A DNA stretch of 22,613 nt, from the IMG/VR virus record IMGVR_UViG_3300021335_000099, positions 1 to 22,613 of that record; one strand, written 5' to 3'. The notes beneath the pieces were generated by a model, which saw nothing but the letters and a program-made list of their open reading frames with translations, was not told where the DNA came from and searched no databases. Positions within the stretch are counted from its first letter, which is position 1; each line of letters opens with the position of its first letter. This stretch comes from a virus. The translations under genes were made by a program, and so were the position numbers. Below are positions 12,391-21,269 of the stretch, piece by piece.

Positions 12391-12404
12391 GTTCCACGTG
12401 GAAC
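12391..12404. other. parS-like 14-bp perfect palindrome
   Basis: GTTCCACGTGGAAC is a perfect palindrome between the stop of the rightward HTH gene (12389) and the stop of the leftward DUF6447 gene (ending at 12404). It equals the core of the ParB-binding parS site described for Pseudomonas chromosomes and is close to the general bacterial parS TGTTTCACGTGAAACA. It has no loop and no T-run, so it is a poor terminator. No parA or parB lies in the window. Confidence 0.6.
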
Positions 12405-12595
12405 TATTCGTCTTCTTCTGGCTCCATTTCAGCCTTAATCTGCTGAGCGTGAAACCTAATGGACTGCTCAGCCTCTTGCTGGCGCAAGATTAACTCCACA
12501 ACCTCAGACCGCAGCACACCGATTCGGCCTGCTCTGATCTTCGCGTCTTCGCTCAGGTCTTCTTCGTTGTAGTCAATTCCGTCAATCGTGATCAT
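12404..12595 (-). CDS. DUF6447 family small protein
   Basis: 63 residues. The start MITIDGIDYNEEDLSEDAKI followed by a long helix (LRSEVVELILRQQEAEQSI to IKAEMEPEEDE) matches my memory of DUF6447, a small phage protein with a short beta-hairpin and a coiled coil. It is the last gene of the leftward tail-fibre block, nine bases after the virion protein's stop would be reached in the other direction, i.e. just downstream of it. Function is unknown. Its end touches the parS-like palindrome. Confidence 0.72.
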   Translation of the reverse strand: MITIDGIDYNEEDLSEDAKIRAGRIGVLRSEVVELILRQQEAEQSIRFHAQQIKAEMEPEEDE

Positions 12596-12604
12596 TTGAT
12601 TCCT

Positions 12605-13318
12605 CTATTGGTCTTTCACTAGTACTGCTTCAACAAAGACAGCGATCTCATTGGTTGCGCTGCTCGACTTTGCCTGAAACTCAAAGTCAGTCTTTTCCGT
12701 TATCTTGAACGGAACCTGACGATCATAGGATACCTGACTGACAGCGAATGTCGCCTCTGCAACGTGCAAAACTCTTCCTGTGCTAGTAGCGAGCCTGTTC
12801 CTGACTGTGACGTACTTGTTGCCGTTGGTTGTGGCGCTGTTGAAGTCGATGCGAAACAAATACAGCGAATGACCCGCTGGAACCGTGTAGATGCAGGCTT
12901 GAGTAGTCCCAAGGTTTGTACCGATGAAGCCGTAAGTGGTTCCGCCGTTACTGATGGAAATGTCACCAGCGTTGTTGCCTGCCAGAATGATGGCTGAGTT
13001 GATTCTGAGAAAGCTGGCAGATGTAGTGACTGCCACCGTCCCCGTCAGAGTTACTGTCTCGCTGATCTCTGCGTAGTTAGCATCCAGACCGCTCACCAGA
13101 ACGTCCATAGTGTCGCTGGCGCTGGTTGAAACCAGATCCATAGCAACCGCAGAGGACGGGAATACATACCCTGCACCGTCATTCCAGAGCGTCTCAAACG
13201 CTGTTCCGACAGTGGTGTTGAATCCAAATATGTTGACGGCTTTTTGGTCCCACATCTTTCCCTGTGCGACATCGAAAAGAAGGTGAGGGGTGGGTCTTTG
13301 TTGATGATATTGGTACAT
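12605..13318 (-). CDS. Virion structural protein (beta-rich, marine phage type)
   Basis: 237 residues, nearly all predicted beta: FETLWNDGAGYVFPSSAVAM, VLVSGLDANYAEISETVTLT, FLRINSAIILAGNNAGDISI, YTVPAGHSLYLFRIDF. The pattern of a W-N-D-G strand, a VSGLD-x-x-Y-x-E-ISE-TVTL segment and TVPAG is one I know from virion proteins of uncultured marine phages. A decoration, fibre or tail accessory protein is likely. ATG 13318 has AGGAGAG, which straddles the stop of the tiny gene upstream. Confidence 0.72.
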   Translation of the reverse strand: MYQYHQQRPTPHLLFDVAQGKMWDQKAVNIFGFNTTVGTAFETLWNDGAGYVFPSSAVAMDLVSTSASDTMDVLVSGLDANYAEISETVTLTGTVAVTTSASFLRINSAIILAGNNAGDISISNGGTTYGFIGTNLGTTQACIYTVPAGHSLYLFRIDFNSATTNGNKYVTVRNRLATSTGRVLHVAEATFAVSQVSYDRQVPFKITEKTDFEFQAKSSSATNEIAVFVEAVLVKDQ

Positions 13319-13326
13319 GCTCTCTC

Positions 13327-13422
13327 CTAGATTGTATTTGCCAGCCAGACTGCGAAGATGATGCCTGCCACCATCACGAAGATGTAAGTCAAGTCAGCTA
13401 TGATTTCTTTGCGTGGACGCAT
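13327..13422 (-). CDS. Tiny membrane protein (31 aa)
   Basis: ATG 13422 to TAG 13329-13327. The product MRPRKEIIADLTYIFVMVAG continues with IIFAVWLANTI: a basic N-terminus and a single hydrophobic helix. It fills an otherwise empty 108-base gap, begins four bases after the upstream stop, and its own stop forms part of the next gene's SD. A holin-like or lysis-regulating role is possible. No SD is obvious, so coupling is assumed. Confidence 0.5.
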   Translation of the reverse strand: MRPRKEIIADLTYIFVMVAGIIFAVWLANTI

Positions 13423-13426
13423 CACG

Positions 13427-13885
13427 TCAATTGCCGAAGACAATCATGAACGCCATCACAATGATTGTCGCACCCACCACAAAGGTGGTCCCCCCCACTA
13501 GAATTTGGTTTATCAGATGTTGGCGCTCTTTCTTCTTCCTCACCAACATGCGCATGTGCTCTTGTCTTTGCCTTTCCTGCTCTGCTTTGGCTTTCTTAAA
13601 GTCGTCTAGTAGCTTGGGATCAGCAACCAGTAGGAGATCATGCACATCCTTCCAGTAGCGCTCTTGCTGTCTTCTAAGCTGACTGAGGCGTAACAGGTCA
13701 TTCTGACTGAGCGGGCTGAAAGTCGATGCCTTGCGGTCCAGTTCAAACTGGTTCAGACCCTCCCCAAAGTCACTAATCATGCCCATCACTTGGGACACGT
13801 TAGCCTTACCCTCGTTGACTTGCGCGATGAGTCCGTTAATGGCGCTCAGGGTGGCCGAGGCTGCCGCAATGGACTCAATAATCAC
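13427..13885 (-). CDS. Membrane-anchored helical phage protein
   Basis: 152 residues from GTG 13885, three bases after the upstream stop. The start IIESIAAASATLSAINGLIA resembles small proteins of marine podo- and siphophages that begin with IIESxxAAxAA. A long charged coiled coil follows (LLRLSQLRRQQERYWKDVHD, AKAEQERQRQEHMRMLVRKK), and a C-terminal membrane span (GTTFVVGATIIVMAFMIVFG). It is likely a virion-associated or membrane protein; no catalytic motif is seen. Confidence 0.7.
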   Translation of the reverse strand: MIIESIAAASATLSAINGLIAQVNEGKANVSQVMGMISDFGEGLNQFELDRKASTFSPLSQNDLLRLSQLRRQQERYWKDVHDLLLVADPKLLDDFKKAKAEQERQRQEHMRMLVRKKKERQHLINQILVGGTTFVVGATIIVMAFMIVFGN

Positions 13886-13888
13886 GGC

Positions 13889-14074
13889 CTAACCCATAAG
13901 CTGAGGGAGAGCGACCGCAATGATGACCGTGACATAAACGCCCCAGATCATCACTTCTAGACGGTCGAATCGCTTCTCACCCTGCGAAAGCCTGTTATTT
14001 ATAGACTCCATGCGGATCGCACACTCTCTCTCGTGAGCTTCTATTTGCGCTATGGCTTTTTCAGTAGGTGTCAT
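13889..14074 (-). CDS. Holin-like / XhlA-like small membrane protein
   Basis: 61 residues from ATG 14074 (TAATG overlap with the gene before; a start two codons earlier is not needed). An amphipathic coiled region (AIAQIEAHERECAIRMESIN, LSQGEKRFDRLEV) precedes one membrane span (MIWGVYVTVIIAVALPQLM). This coil-plus-TM layout is that of XhlA-type proteins, which work with holins. A second holin-like gene, far from the 3-TM holin, is notable. Confidence 0.65.
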   Translation of the reverse strand: MTPTEKAIAQIEAHERECAIRMESINNRLSQGEKRFDRLEVMIWGVYVTVIIAVALPQLMG

Positions 14075-14400
14075 TACCAAGGCACTCCAGAGGCTTCAGT
14101 AGGGTTCTTCTGAGCGTCTATATTGGCCTGTAACGCTGTTTCTATGGCATCTTGGTCTACACCATTAGCCCAAATCCAGCCTTCCACATCGCTCTGTGTA
14201 ACGCTGTCATAGGCCACAAAGTCTGATGCAGATGCGTCGTAGGTTAGGCCACAAGTGCCATAAGAAGATGCGGTGTAGGTCACAGCGTCATCGCCAGTGC
14301 CCACGGTTTCTTCTGCGTTGCAGCGCCAGTGCGCTACGTTAATGCCACCGTCAGCAATAACATGTTCGCAGGTGGGGATGGTCCATGTGAAAGTAGCCAT
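14074..14400 (-). CDS. DUF7936-like phage protein
   Basis: 108 residues. The start MATFTWTIPTCEHVIADGGI, the middle VAHWRCNAEETVG, and the end ETALQANIDAQKNPTEASGVPW match a small protein (DUF7936 as I recall) found next to tail-fibre genes in many phages. It is beta-rich at the N-terminus, with a helical end. It follows the fibre gene by 14 bases. Function is unknown; its position suggests a fibre accessory. Confidence 0.78.
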   Translation of the reverse strand: MATFTWTIPTCEHVIADGGINVAHWRCNAEETVGTGDDAVTYTASSYGTCGLTYDASASDFVAYDSVTQSDVEGWIWANGVDQDAIETALQANIDAQKNPTEASGVPW

Positions 14401-14414
14401 TAGCTGTTCTCCAG

Positions 14415-16394
14415 TTAGATTGCTGAAATGATGAAGGCTAGTAGTTCAGAGTAGCGCACACCTAAGCGTGTCTGCTCATTACCATCGTCATCAGTCCATG
14501 TGCTTGAAATAAACATTGCATAGCGCCCAGCGTCTAAGCCTTCAGCACTGAATGCGTCTTGTAGGTCTTGTGCAATGATTCCGAAGTGGATACGAGCGTC
14601 ATCGCCTTTTTCTTCTACGGCAGACTTCCAGCGGAACTTACGCAGCAAGCCTTTAGCGGCTACAGCGACACGCTGCTCTGCGTCAGACAGCGCTTCAATG
14701 TCTTGCTTCTCATTGCGGTCAGAGGTCTGGATAGTGCCGTTGGTTGCGTATATGTCGTCAAAGCGAAAGGAGCTTGAGCCAAGGTCAATTGCGTTATCGC
14801 GCAAACTTTGGTTGTCAGGACGCGCTGGCATAATGTTATTTGCGTCTGCATCTCTAGCAAATTGAAGCCCGACTGCGCCCTTTCCAATAATCATGTAGGC
14901 GTTGCTAGTGTCAGAGTTGCAAGCAATACTACCGACTGATGCGCCGTCTTTGTAAAATTGCACAAGATCGCCGTCAGACGAAAGCCTATTAAGCAATAAG
15001 TTGGTATTGCCTGAGCGTGTGCTTGTAATTCTACCGTCAGCACGGTTTTCTACTCCAACGGTTCCAAAGGTCGTAGAAGTCTTACCCACAAGCAGATTCT
15101 GGTTTGAGTCGATGCGCATGGCGCCCGTTGCGGCAGTGCTAAACAACATGTAATTGCTTGCATGGTTATAAATGATATGGCCAACATCTTCGTCGGCTGT
15201 ATCACCAAAGAACAATCGGCTTTCACCACTAGCGCCAGCAATAATAGATATATTTTGACTTGATGCCGCTACGTTTGTTGATTGCGTTATAAAGCCAGTT
15301 TCTGTAGCTAATGTTGGTAAATCAGATGCTGACCCTGTTCTAATCTGATGGAGCTGTTTACTAGGACTGCTAGTACCAATACCAACATTTCCTGAATCGT
15401 CAAACCTGACAACTTCACTTCCAGAATTTTGAAAAACTAATGAGCCATCAGCTACAACACCAAGCTGATAAACCTCTTGCCCATTATTTTCTTCAATCAC
15501 CAAACCACGATGGTCTGAGTCTGACTTGACTTTTAAGGTGCCTGCTGCGGAGCCTTGGATGTTACCGATGGCAAAGGTTTCTGCACTACTGTCCCATACG
15601 ACGCGAGCATTCGTGCCCGTGTCTTCGTAGAAGCTGATGTCGCCGTTGGAGGCTATATCCAAACGAGACAACGGAGTGTTTGCCGTGTTGGACGTTAAAA
15701 ACCGAAGCTCTTTTAGTCCGGTCGTAGCAGATACCGCCTCAATAACAGCGTCAACACCAGTGTGGTCGGTGTCGTTGCTGTAAAACTCAATGCGTCCTAT
15801 TTGCTGGTCGTTTTGCGTCGTTGTGTCTGTATCTTCAAACCGCAGTGTATTCTTTTTAGTTACGCCGGTATTGTCTGCGCGTAATAACGCTACTGCGGTT
15901 CCATCAACTGTCCCATCAACAGTCAAACCATCAGCAGTCACAGTCCCCGTAACGTCGATGCCTGTGGAGGTTGTGGCTAGTTTGGCAACAGCATCGTGAT
16001 AAAGCGTAACCGCACCATCTTTTGTTGCGACTAAATAATTTTCGCCACCTATACTTCCTAAAATAATGTTGTTGTCATCTTGGATGTATATGTTGCCTGC
16101 ACTGCCATCTTTAAAAACGCTGTGCGTACCGTTATAAAAAAGTTCTAGGTCACTGCCAGCACCGAAGATAGCCTTGTCGTTGTCACCAAAGGATATGTTC
16201 GCAGTTGTTGAGATAGCATTGGTGATAGCCCAGTTGGAACCATCCACCCGCGCTAATTCAAACCCTCCCGCCGTGGAGCCGTCGTTGACGTGAACTGAGT
16301 CGTTGGTGGTGTTTACAACTACCTCACCCTCTGCACCTGTGAATGCGGCTACCTGTGCGCTGGTTCCGCGTCTAATCTGTAATTGAGTAGCCAT
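14415..16394 (-). CDS. Tail fibre/spike with C-terminal S74 chaperone domain
   Basis: 659 residues. The N-terminus MATQLQIRRGTSAQVAAFTG followed by GEVVVNTTNDSVHVNDGSTA is the marine-phage fibre anchor. A long, beta-rich, repetitive shaft follows. Near residue 555, SDRNEKQDIEALSDAEQRV begins a peptidase S74 intramolecular chaperone, whose Ser (in the SDRNEKQDI-type motif) cuts itself off after trimer folding; HFGIIAQDLQDAF is also typical. It should bind host surface receptors. It follows the tail-fibre chaperone gene with no gap. Confidence 0.9.
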   Translation of the reverse strand: MATQLQIRRGTSAQVAAFTGAEGEVVVNTTNDSVHVNDGSTAGGFELARVDGSNWAITNAISTTANISFGDNDKAIFGAGSDLELFYNGTHSVFKDGSAGNIYIQDDNNIILGSIGGENYLVATKDGAVTLYHDAVAKLATTSTGIDVTGTVTADGLTVDGTVDGTAVALLRADNTGVTKKNTLRFEDTDTTTQNDQQIGRIEFYSNDTDHTGVDAVIEAVSATTGLKELRFLTSNTANTPLSRLDIASNGDISFYEDTGTNARVVWDSSAETFAIGNIQGSAAGTLKVKSDSDHRGLVIEENNGQEVYQLGVVADGSLVFQNSGSEVVRFDDSGNVGIGTSSPSKQLHQIRTGSASDLPTLATETGFITQSTNVAASSQNISIIAGASGESRLFFGDTADEDVGHIIYNHASNYMLFSTAATGAMRIDSNQNLLVGKTSTTFGTVGVENRADGRITSTRSGNTNLLLNRLSSDGDLVQFYKDGASVGSIACNSDTSNAYMIIGKGAVGLQFARDADANNIMPARPDNQSLRDNAIDLGSSSFRFDDIYATNGTIQTSDRNEKQDIEALSDAEQRVAVAAKGLLRKFRWKSAVEEKGDDARIHFGIIAQDLQDAFSAEGLDAGRYAMFISSTWTDDDGNEQTRLGVRYSELLAFIISAI

Positions 16395-16628
16395 TTAAGT
16401 CTCCAGTGTGGGCCAGTCTTCTTCTTGAAGCTCAGGCCAGTTTGCATGCGTTGTTAGGTCGCGTAGGGCTTGCCGGTAGGTGCGGTATTTTATCTGATCC
16501 GCGTCTGAGAGGGGCGAGTCATTTGCCTGCGTCCAATCAGTTTCTGCAAGTGCCTCGTTGCGCCGCTCACGGTTAATCTGCTCAAACGGTAGCTGTCGCG
16601 GGTTGTCAGAGTTGCCAGAGAAAATCAT
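16395..16628 (-). CDS. Tail fibre assembly chaperone-like protein
   Basis: 77 residues. The central RNEALAETDWTQANDSPLSD and the helix YRTYRQALRDLTTHANWPEL, with a WPTLE end, match the phage tail assembly chaperone family (PF16778-like) that sits beside fibre genes. It overlaps the gpJ-like gene by ATGA and abuts the fibre gene, the expected place for a helper that folds the fibre tip. Confidence 0.82.
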   Translation of the reverse strand: MIFSGNSDNPRQLPFEQINRERRNEALAETDWTQANDSPLSDADQIKYRTYRQALRDLTTHANWPELQEEDWPTLET

Positions 16629-19600
16629 CGCGCTAGTCCCTCTGCTGATAGGAAGATGTCATCCCACTCAGGCGTGCCGGTGACGTTCCTTTGGTATCCA
16701 TACAGCTTGATGTAAACCGTGCTCCCCCCTCTTAGATTGTGAATGAACGGTTGACGTAAAAGTCCAGCAGAACCCTCGCCAGTGGCGAAGGAGAATCCAT
16801 AGAAGTTAGCGTCACCACTACGCGTACCGTTTACGTCATAACTGTCACCAAGGGCATTGGTGCGCTGAACGTGCGTCGTAATCATCGTTACTGATGAACT
16901 AGAAAAAGTACCACTAGGGTTTGCTTCTAGCGTGATCAGGTAGTCGATTGCTTCTGATGTAGTTAGTGGAGTTGTGAAAGTTACATCATCAAGCAACTGC
17001 AAAAGTACCGCTCCAAACTTGTGGTACGGCGTTGAACTGATAAACCCGGTGTATGGTTGTAGGGGAAACTGTGTTGCGGTTACGTTTCCTGAGCTAGCGC
17101 CTTTGATCGTCCCCAATGCGTTCGCTTTGATTTGAGGTGAATCTACACCAGAGGCGTGGATGATTAGCTGACCAGAACCATCGGTGTCTAGGGTGACGTT
17201 ATCAATCCGCACGACATCGGCCTGAATGTCACCAGCCGTAATAGTCCCTACATCAGCAGAGATTGCCGACAATTCTGATACATCTATCTTGGCGGCTGTC
17301 ACGGCTCCAGCATCTATTTTAGCGGTTGTTATCGCTTCAGCATCTATCTTGGCGGTTGTTATCGCTCCAGCATCTATTTTTGCTGCTGTTATCGCTCCGG
17401 CTGCCAACTCCCGAGTGTCTACGGCTGAAGCGTCAATCTTGCCTGCTGTTATCGCGTCCGCAGCTATATTGTCGCTTTCCACGAACTCAAATGAACCTAT
17501 AGCAGCAACGACTGCCGCCGTAGTGATAGATGAGCTTTGTATCGCACCGATGACCGCAGAATCAGCGAAAATCTCAGATGTGTTGATTTCTGTAGATGTG
17601 ATGCTTCCAGCAACAATCTCGGATGCTGCTACTGAGTTTGCCGCTATCTTGTCTGCCGTTATCGCGTTGGCAGCTATAGCATCTGCTGATACTGCTCCTG
17701 CCGCAATCTTGGCTGTGGTTATTGCATTCGCCGCAATCTTGTCTGCGACAATAGCACTCGCAGCGACCTTCGCCGCTGTTACTGATCCCGCTAAAATCTT
17801 GTTCGCTGTGATTGCGTTTGCTTGTATCTTCGCCGTACTGACGGAGTTAGCACCGATGAATGTCTCAGTAATCGTGTCGAGGGTCGCAACGGCACCGCCG
17901 CCAAGCCCCGTTAAGGTTACGTTTCCTGAGCCTGCACCAGAGAGCGTTCCGTCAGCATTGATAGTGACGTTGCTATTGACTAGACCAGTCGCTGCATTAG
18001 CAACAGGGAGCAATCCAGACGCTTGTGTGGCTAGATTCAATTGGTCATCAAGGTCTGACGCTGAGATCGCAGTTGTCCACGCAGTCCCAGAATAACGGTA
18101 GAGCTTGTTGTCACTCGTAAGCATGGCAACTCGACCAGTCGTTAGGTTGGTGGTCGGTAATGTACCCACCCTCTCAATCGGTCTAATGGTGTCGCTAAAT
18201 AGGTCTTCGCCTAACGTCCCCGACAGGTCCGATGTATTTATCAGCGTCGTAAACTCAGGCACTGTTGAGTCGTAGCGGTACAGCTTTTTGTCGCTGGTCA
18301 GGAAAACAATAGACGGCCCGGTGTATCCCGTGGGAGTGGGTAGGCTAGCCACAGCAGAGATTGGTTCAACACCACTAGCAAACGAAGCAGCGGTGATAGA
18401 GCCGGGGTCTACTGACGAGGCGGTAAAGATGTCCTCAGACCACGCAGAGCCTGTCCATACGAACAAGGTGTCTGTGGTAGTCAGCAGCTTAATCTGCCCG
18501 ACGTGCGCCCCTGTGACACCTGAGAGCGTGCTTACAGGCTCAATACCAAACGCATCGCCAGCAGCAAACTCGTCTAGCACATCTTGCGCGAAATCATCAA
18601 GCACAATCTTTTGCGTGGTCGCGTTGAATGAGGCGCTGAACCCAGACAGGTTGCCAGAGCGGTCAACGCTTCTTAACCAATAGTATCGAGTGACGCTGTT
18701 ACCCAGACCCGTGACTGTGTGCTGGTCTGACTTGGTTTTGACAATGAGCGTTGAGGTTGCTTGGTTATCCACCGTGTTCTCAAATATCTCAACAAAGGCT
18801 AAGTCACTGTCGCTGGGCAGTTCATAGTTCAGCTTGATTTGCTGAATACCACCTGTCGCCGTGATGCTTGATGGGATAGCTGGCGCAGTCTGGTCGCCTT
18901 GCAGTGTGAGAGTGTTCGTTATGAATCCAGACACCCTACCTGTGACTGTGACCGCCCTCACCCTGAAGGTATGTTCTTCTAGCTCTTTCTGGCCTGCGAT
19001 TGTCGTGCTGGTGCCGTAGACAAGAACAGATGAGAACTCAGCGCCCGGATCAGTGACAGCCTCGTTCACCCCTCCGTAGTTCAGTTCGAGTGTCGTAGCA
19101 TCAGCAACAGAACCGTAGTCAATCGTCGCCGTATAAGCGTCGGTCACTTGACCGTAGTCAATCTGACTGGCTGATGTGCGCTTAAACTCAACCTCGTAAG
19201 CGTTGACATAAGTGTTGTTGGTCGGTGCAGTCCAAGCAACACGAACAGCAGGAAGAACGGAGCCATCATTACCCAGAACAGTGGTTTCTGTCAGCGTGAG
19301 TGACGTAGGCGCGTCTTGCGCTGGCGTATCGTCAACGATGTCGGAATAGTCTGGATTGTTTGGCCCAACGGTAGCAATGATGTTGGAGGTATCGTTGTCT
19401 GGGTTCCTGTCGGACTCAACAAACGAACCAGAACCGGTGCCGTAAGCAACCGCCCTTACCCAATAGTATCTTGTGTTGCCAACCGCTACGGCATCCGCTG
19501 AGTTGGAAGCGTCATGGATGAACTGCGTGCCCATCGTGCGGCCAATCTCAACTTTGCTCGACCATTGCGAGTTTGGCGAAGCGTATATAACAATCTCTTT

Positions 19601-21268
19601 GAACTGACTGGTGTTAACTGGGTTGGTCCAGTTCAACTCAATACTTTTCAGTCCTGCCGTCGCAGTAAGGTTCTGTGGGTCAGGTACACCCCTAAACCCA
19701 TTAGCAATAACCCCACTAGCCGAAGTAGTGCTGTACTCACCTGCCGTGGGATCAGCGTAGGAACTAGAGTCATCTTCCAAGAGGGTGAGGTTAACAACAC
19801 CGTCTTGAGTATCGCTGAACGACCAAGCTGCACATCGGAAGACTTTGTTCGAGTAGTTCAGTTCTTCAACAGTGACCTGAACCCTGTCACCAACGTCCAC
19901 ACGAAGCCCTGTGAGGTTGGCTGGGAAGGTAATGACCTTCTGCTGGTCTGACATCTGAATCTGCTTGTGAGCGATTCTCTGAGCCATGAAGCTGCTATTT
20001 GTGAAGGATAGCTGGATGTCACGAGTTAGAACTTCACCATTATCTCGGCTAACCGCGCTCGTAAGCTGTACTTCAGGAGCCTCGACGCTTTTGTGGTTTT
20101 GGGCGGGGTCAATAAAAATCGGGCGGATTGTATTAAAGCGGTCACCGCGTTCCACCGAAGTCTTAACCGTGATTGGTCCCGCAAGGTCGTCTTCGTTAAG
20201 GCTTTCTGTGGGGGCTTCATAGACACCTGCTTTTATGGTGTATATACCGTTGCTGTATACGAGACTGCCGTTCATGCCAGACAGCAGCTTGTTGATGTTT
20301 GCTCGGTGCGTGTCTGTTGCGTACAGAACGCCGTTAGCGGTGAATCGCTTCTCTGTACCAGATGCAGGGACAACTACGGTCACATCACAAGCATCAGCAG
20401 CCGTTACCACCGCAGCCCAATCAATCTTGCTGGTCGGTACGCTCAGACCAAACGCCGTGTCTGTCAGATAGTTTGCAACGCAGAGTGCGGGGTTTTCAGT
20501 CCATGCTTGATAGGTTGCGTTGCTTGGGTTGTCACCCGCACTGTTGCCCGCAGCCACATCCAGACGAGGGTCATAGATGTCTTTCTTGCCCTTGACCAAC
20601 GCCTTAATGTTTTGAGGTGTGAGCCGGTCCCACAACTCTTGAGATGAGTCTGTCAGGTTCCACTGCGTGACCAAGTAAGAGATGCCACGCGCTCTATGGG
20701 ATGTTGTCCAGTCGTTGAACGTCGGCCTAAGTAAACTACTTGCGTCTTGTGTGTCTGAGCCTGTCTTGCGCTCAATCAAGCAGATGTGCTCTGAAGGCTC
20801 CTCTGCTGTTGGCCCATATGTACCAGCGGTTACTTGTGATGTCTGATTGATTTGCGCGTCGAGGATGATTTCATTATCGAAGTGTACGTCCCCAATGCTC
20901 TCAACCTCATGGCCAGTTAAAGCGATGCCATGATAGAGCGAGTTGTTGTCCGTCCCAGCAACACCGACAAAAAATATAGGTCCAGAAACCAAGGCTTCGC
21001 CATAGACAATCTTCTGTGGCTCTATCGTACCCCTGACAGTCTGCTGCCTAGTCCTGTCAGTATCTGACTGAGGCATAGTTATATCAGGCATCAAGCCCTT
21101 TATCGCGGCATTAGTAACTGCGGCAGCCGCCGCTATAGTTGCCGCGCCAGCGGCCATTACAGCAAAAGTTGAAGCTGTAGCCGCAGCGGAAACTCCAGCA
21201 ACCGCAGTAATGGTTGCCAACCCTACCGAATAAACTTTTAAGGCTGCCGCTACTATAACTTGTGGCAT
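16625..21268 (-). CDS. gpJ-like tail tip / host-specificity protein
   Basis: 1547 residues. An Ala-rich hydrophobic N-terminus (about 1-60) precedes a hub region with IVYGEALVSGPIFFVGVAG. FN3-like domains begin near residues 527 (NLTATAGLKSIELNW), 657 and 800. Three repeats of about 60 residues (910-1090) carry KLYRYSGTAW-like motifs. A 10-residue repeat region (about 1147-1340; AGAITTAKID units) and a C-terminal beta domain follow. gpJ proteins form the tail tip and select the host receptor. Order with gpL- and gpK-like genes upstream and fibre genes downstream supports this. Confidence 0.92.
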   Translation of the reverse strand: MPQVIVAAALKVYSVGLATITAVAGVSAAATASTFAVMAAGAATIAAAAAVTNAAIKGLMPDITMPQSDTDRTRQQTVRGTIEPQKIVYGEALVSGPIFFVGVAGTDNNSLYHGIALTGHEVESIGDVHFDNEIILDAQINQTSQVTAGTYGPTAEEPSEHICLIERKTGSDTQDASSLLRPTFNDWTTSHRARGISYLVTQWNLTDSSQELWDRLTPQNIKALVKGKKDIYDPRLDVAAGNSAGDNPSNATYQAWTENPALCVANYLTDTAFGLSVPTSKIDWAAVVTAADACDVTVVVPASGTEKRFTANGVLYATDTHRANINKLLSGMNGSLVYSNGIYTIKAGVYEAPTESLNEDDLAGPITVKTSVERGDRFNTIRPIFIDPAQNHKSVEAPEVQLTSAVSRDNGEVLTRDIQLSFTNSSFMAQRIAHKQIQMSDQQKVITFPANLTGLRVDVGDRVQVTVEELNYSNKVFRCAAWSFSDTQDGVVNLTLLEDDSSSYADPTAGEYSTTSASGVIANGFRGVPDPQNLTATAGLKSIELNWTNPVNTSQFKEIVIYASPNSQWSSKVEIGRTMGTQFIHDASNSADAVAVGNTRYYWVRAVAYGTGSGSFVESDRNPDNDTSNIIATVGPNNPDYSDIVDDTPAQDAPTSLTLTETTVLGNDGSVLPAVRVAWTAPTNNTYVNAYEVEFKRTSASQIDYGQVTDAYTATIDYGSVADATTLELNYGGVNEAVTDPGAEFSSVLVYGTSTTIAGQKELEEHTFRVRAVTVTGRVSGFITNTLTLQGDQTAPAIPSSITATGGIQQIKLNYELPSDSDLAFVEIFENTVDNQATSTLIVKTKSDQHTVTGLGNSVTRYYWLRSVDRSGNLSGFSASFNATTQKIVLDDFAQDVLDEFAAGDAFGIEPVSTLSGVTGAHVGQIKLLTTTDTLFVWTGSAWSEDIFTASSVDPGSITAASFASGVEPISAVASLPTPTGYTGPSIVFLTSDKKLYRYDSTVPEFTTLINTSDLSGTLGEDLFSDTIRPIERVGTLPTTNLTTGRVAMLTSDNKLYRYSGTAWTTAISASDLDDQLNLATQASGLLPVANAATGLVNSNVTINADGTLSGAGSGNVTLTGLGGGAVATLDTITETFIGANSVSTAKIQANAITANKILAGSVTAAKVAASAIVADKIAANAITTAKIAAGAVSADAIAANAITADKIAANSVAASEIVAGSITSTEINTSEIFADSAVIGAIQSSSITTAAVVAAIGSFEFVESDNIAADAITAGKIDASAVDTRELAAGAITAAKIDAGAITTAKIDAEAITTAKIDAGAVTAAKIDVSELSAISADVGTITAGDIQADVVRIDNVTLDTDGSGQLIIHASGVDSPQIKANALGTIKGASSGNVTATQFPLQPYTGFISSTPYHKFGAVLLQLLDDVTFTTPLTTSEAIDYLITLEANPSGTFSSSSVTMITTHVQRTNALGDSYDVNGTRSGDANFYGFSFATGEGSAGLLRQPFIHNLRGGSTVYIKLYGYQRNVTGTPEWDDIFLSAEGLAR
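17250..17830 (-). repeat. 30-bp coding repeats within the gpJ-like gene
   Basis: The DNA shows a 30-bp period from units encoding AGAITTAKID and variants (for example AEAITTAKID, AGAVTAAKID, ANAITADKIA). Copies are diverged, with conserved bases at the codons for I, T, K, I and D. It is a coding repeat, probably forming a trimeric shaft, and a possible site of in-frame copy-number change. Confidence 0.8.
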
Positions 21269-21269
21269 T

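Noticed and set aside
17250-17480. Regularly spaced 30-bp repeats suggesting a CRISPR array
   Set aside because: Repeats are contiguous without unique spacers, diverged, and keep the reading frame of the tail protein.
17226-18095. Plus-strand open frame of 289 residues rich in A, I, S and V
   Set aside because: It is the mirror of the 30-bp coding repeats of the gpJ-like gene; low complexity, no RBS, and wholly antisense to a well-supported gene.
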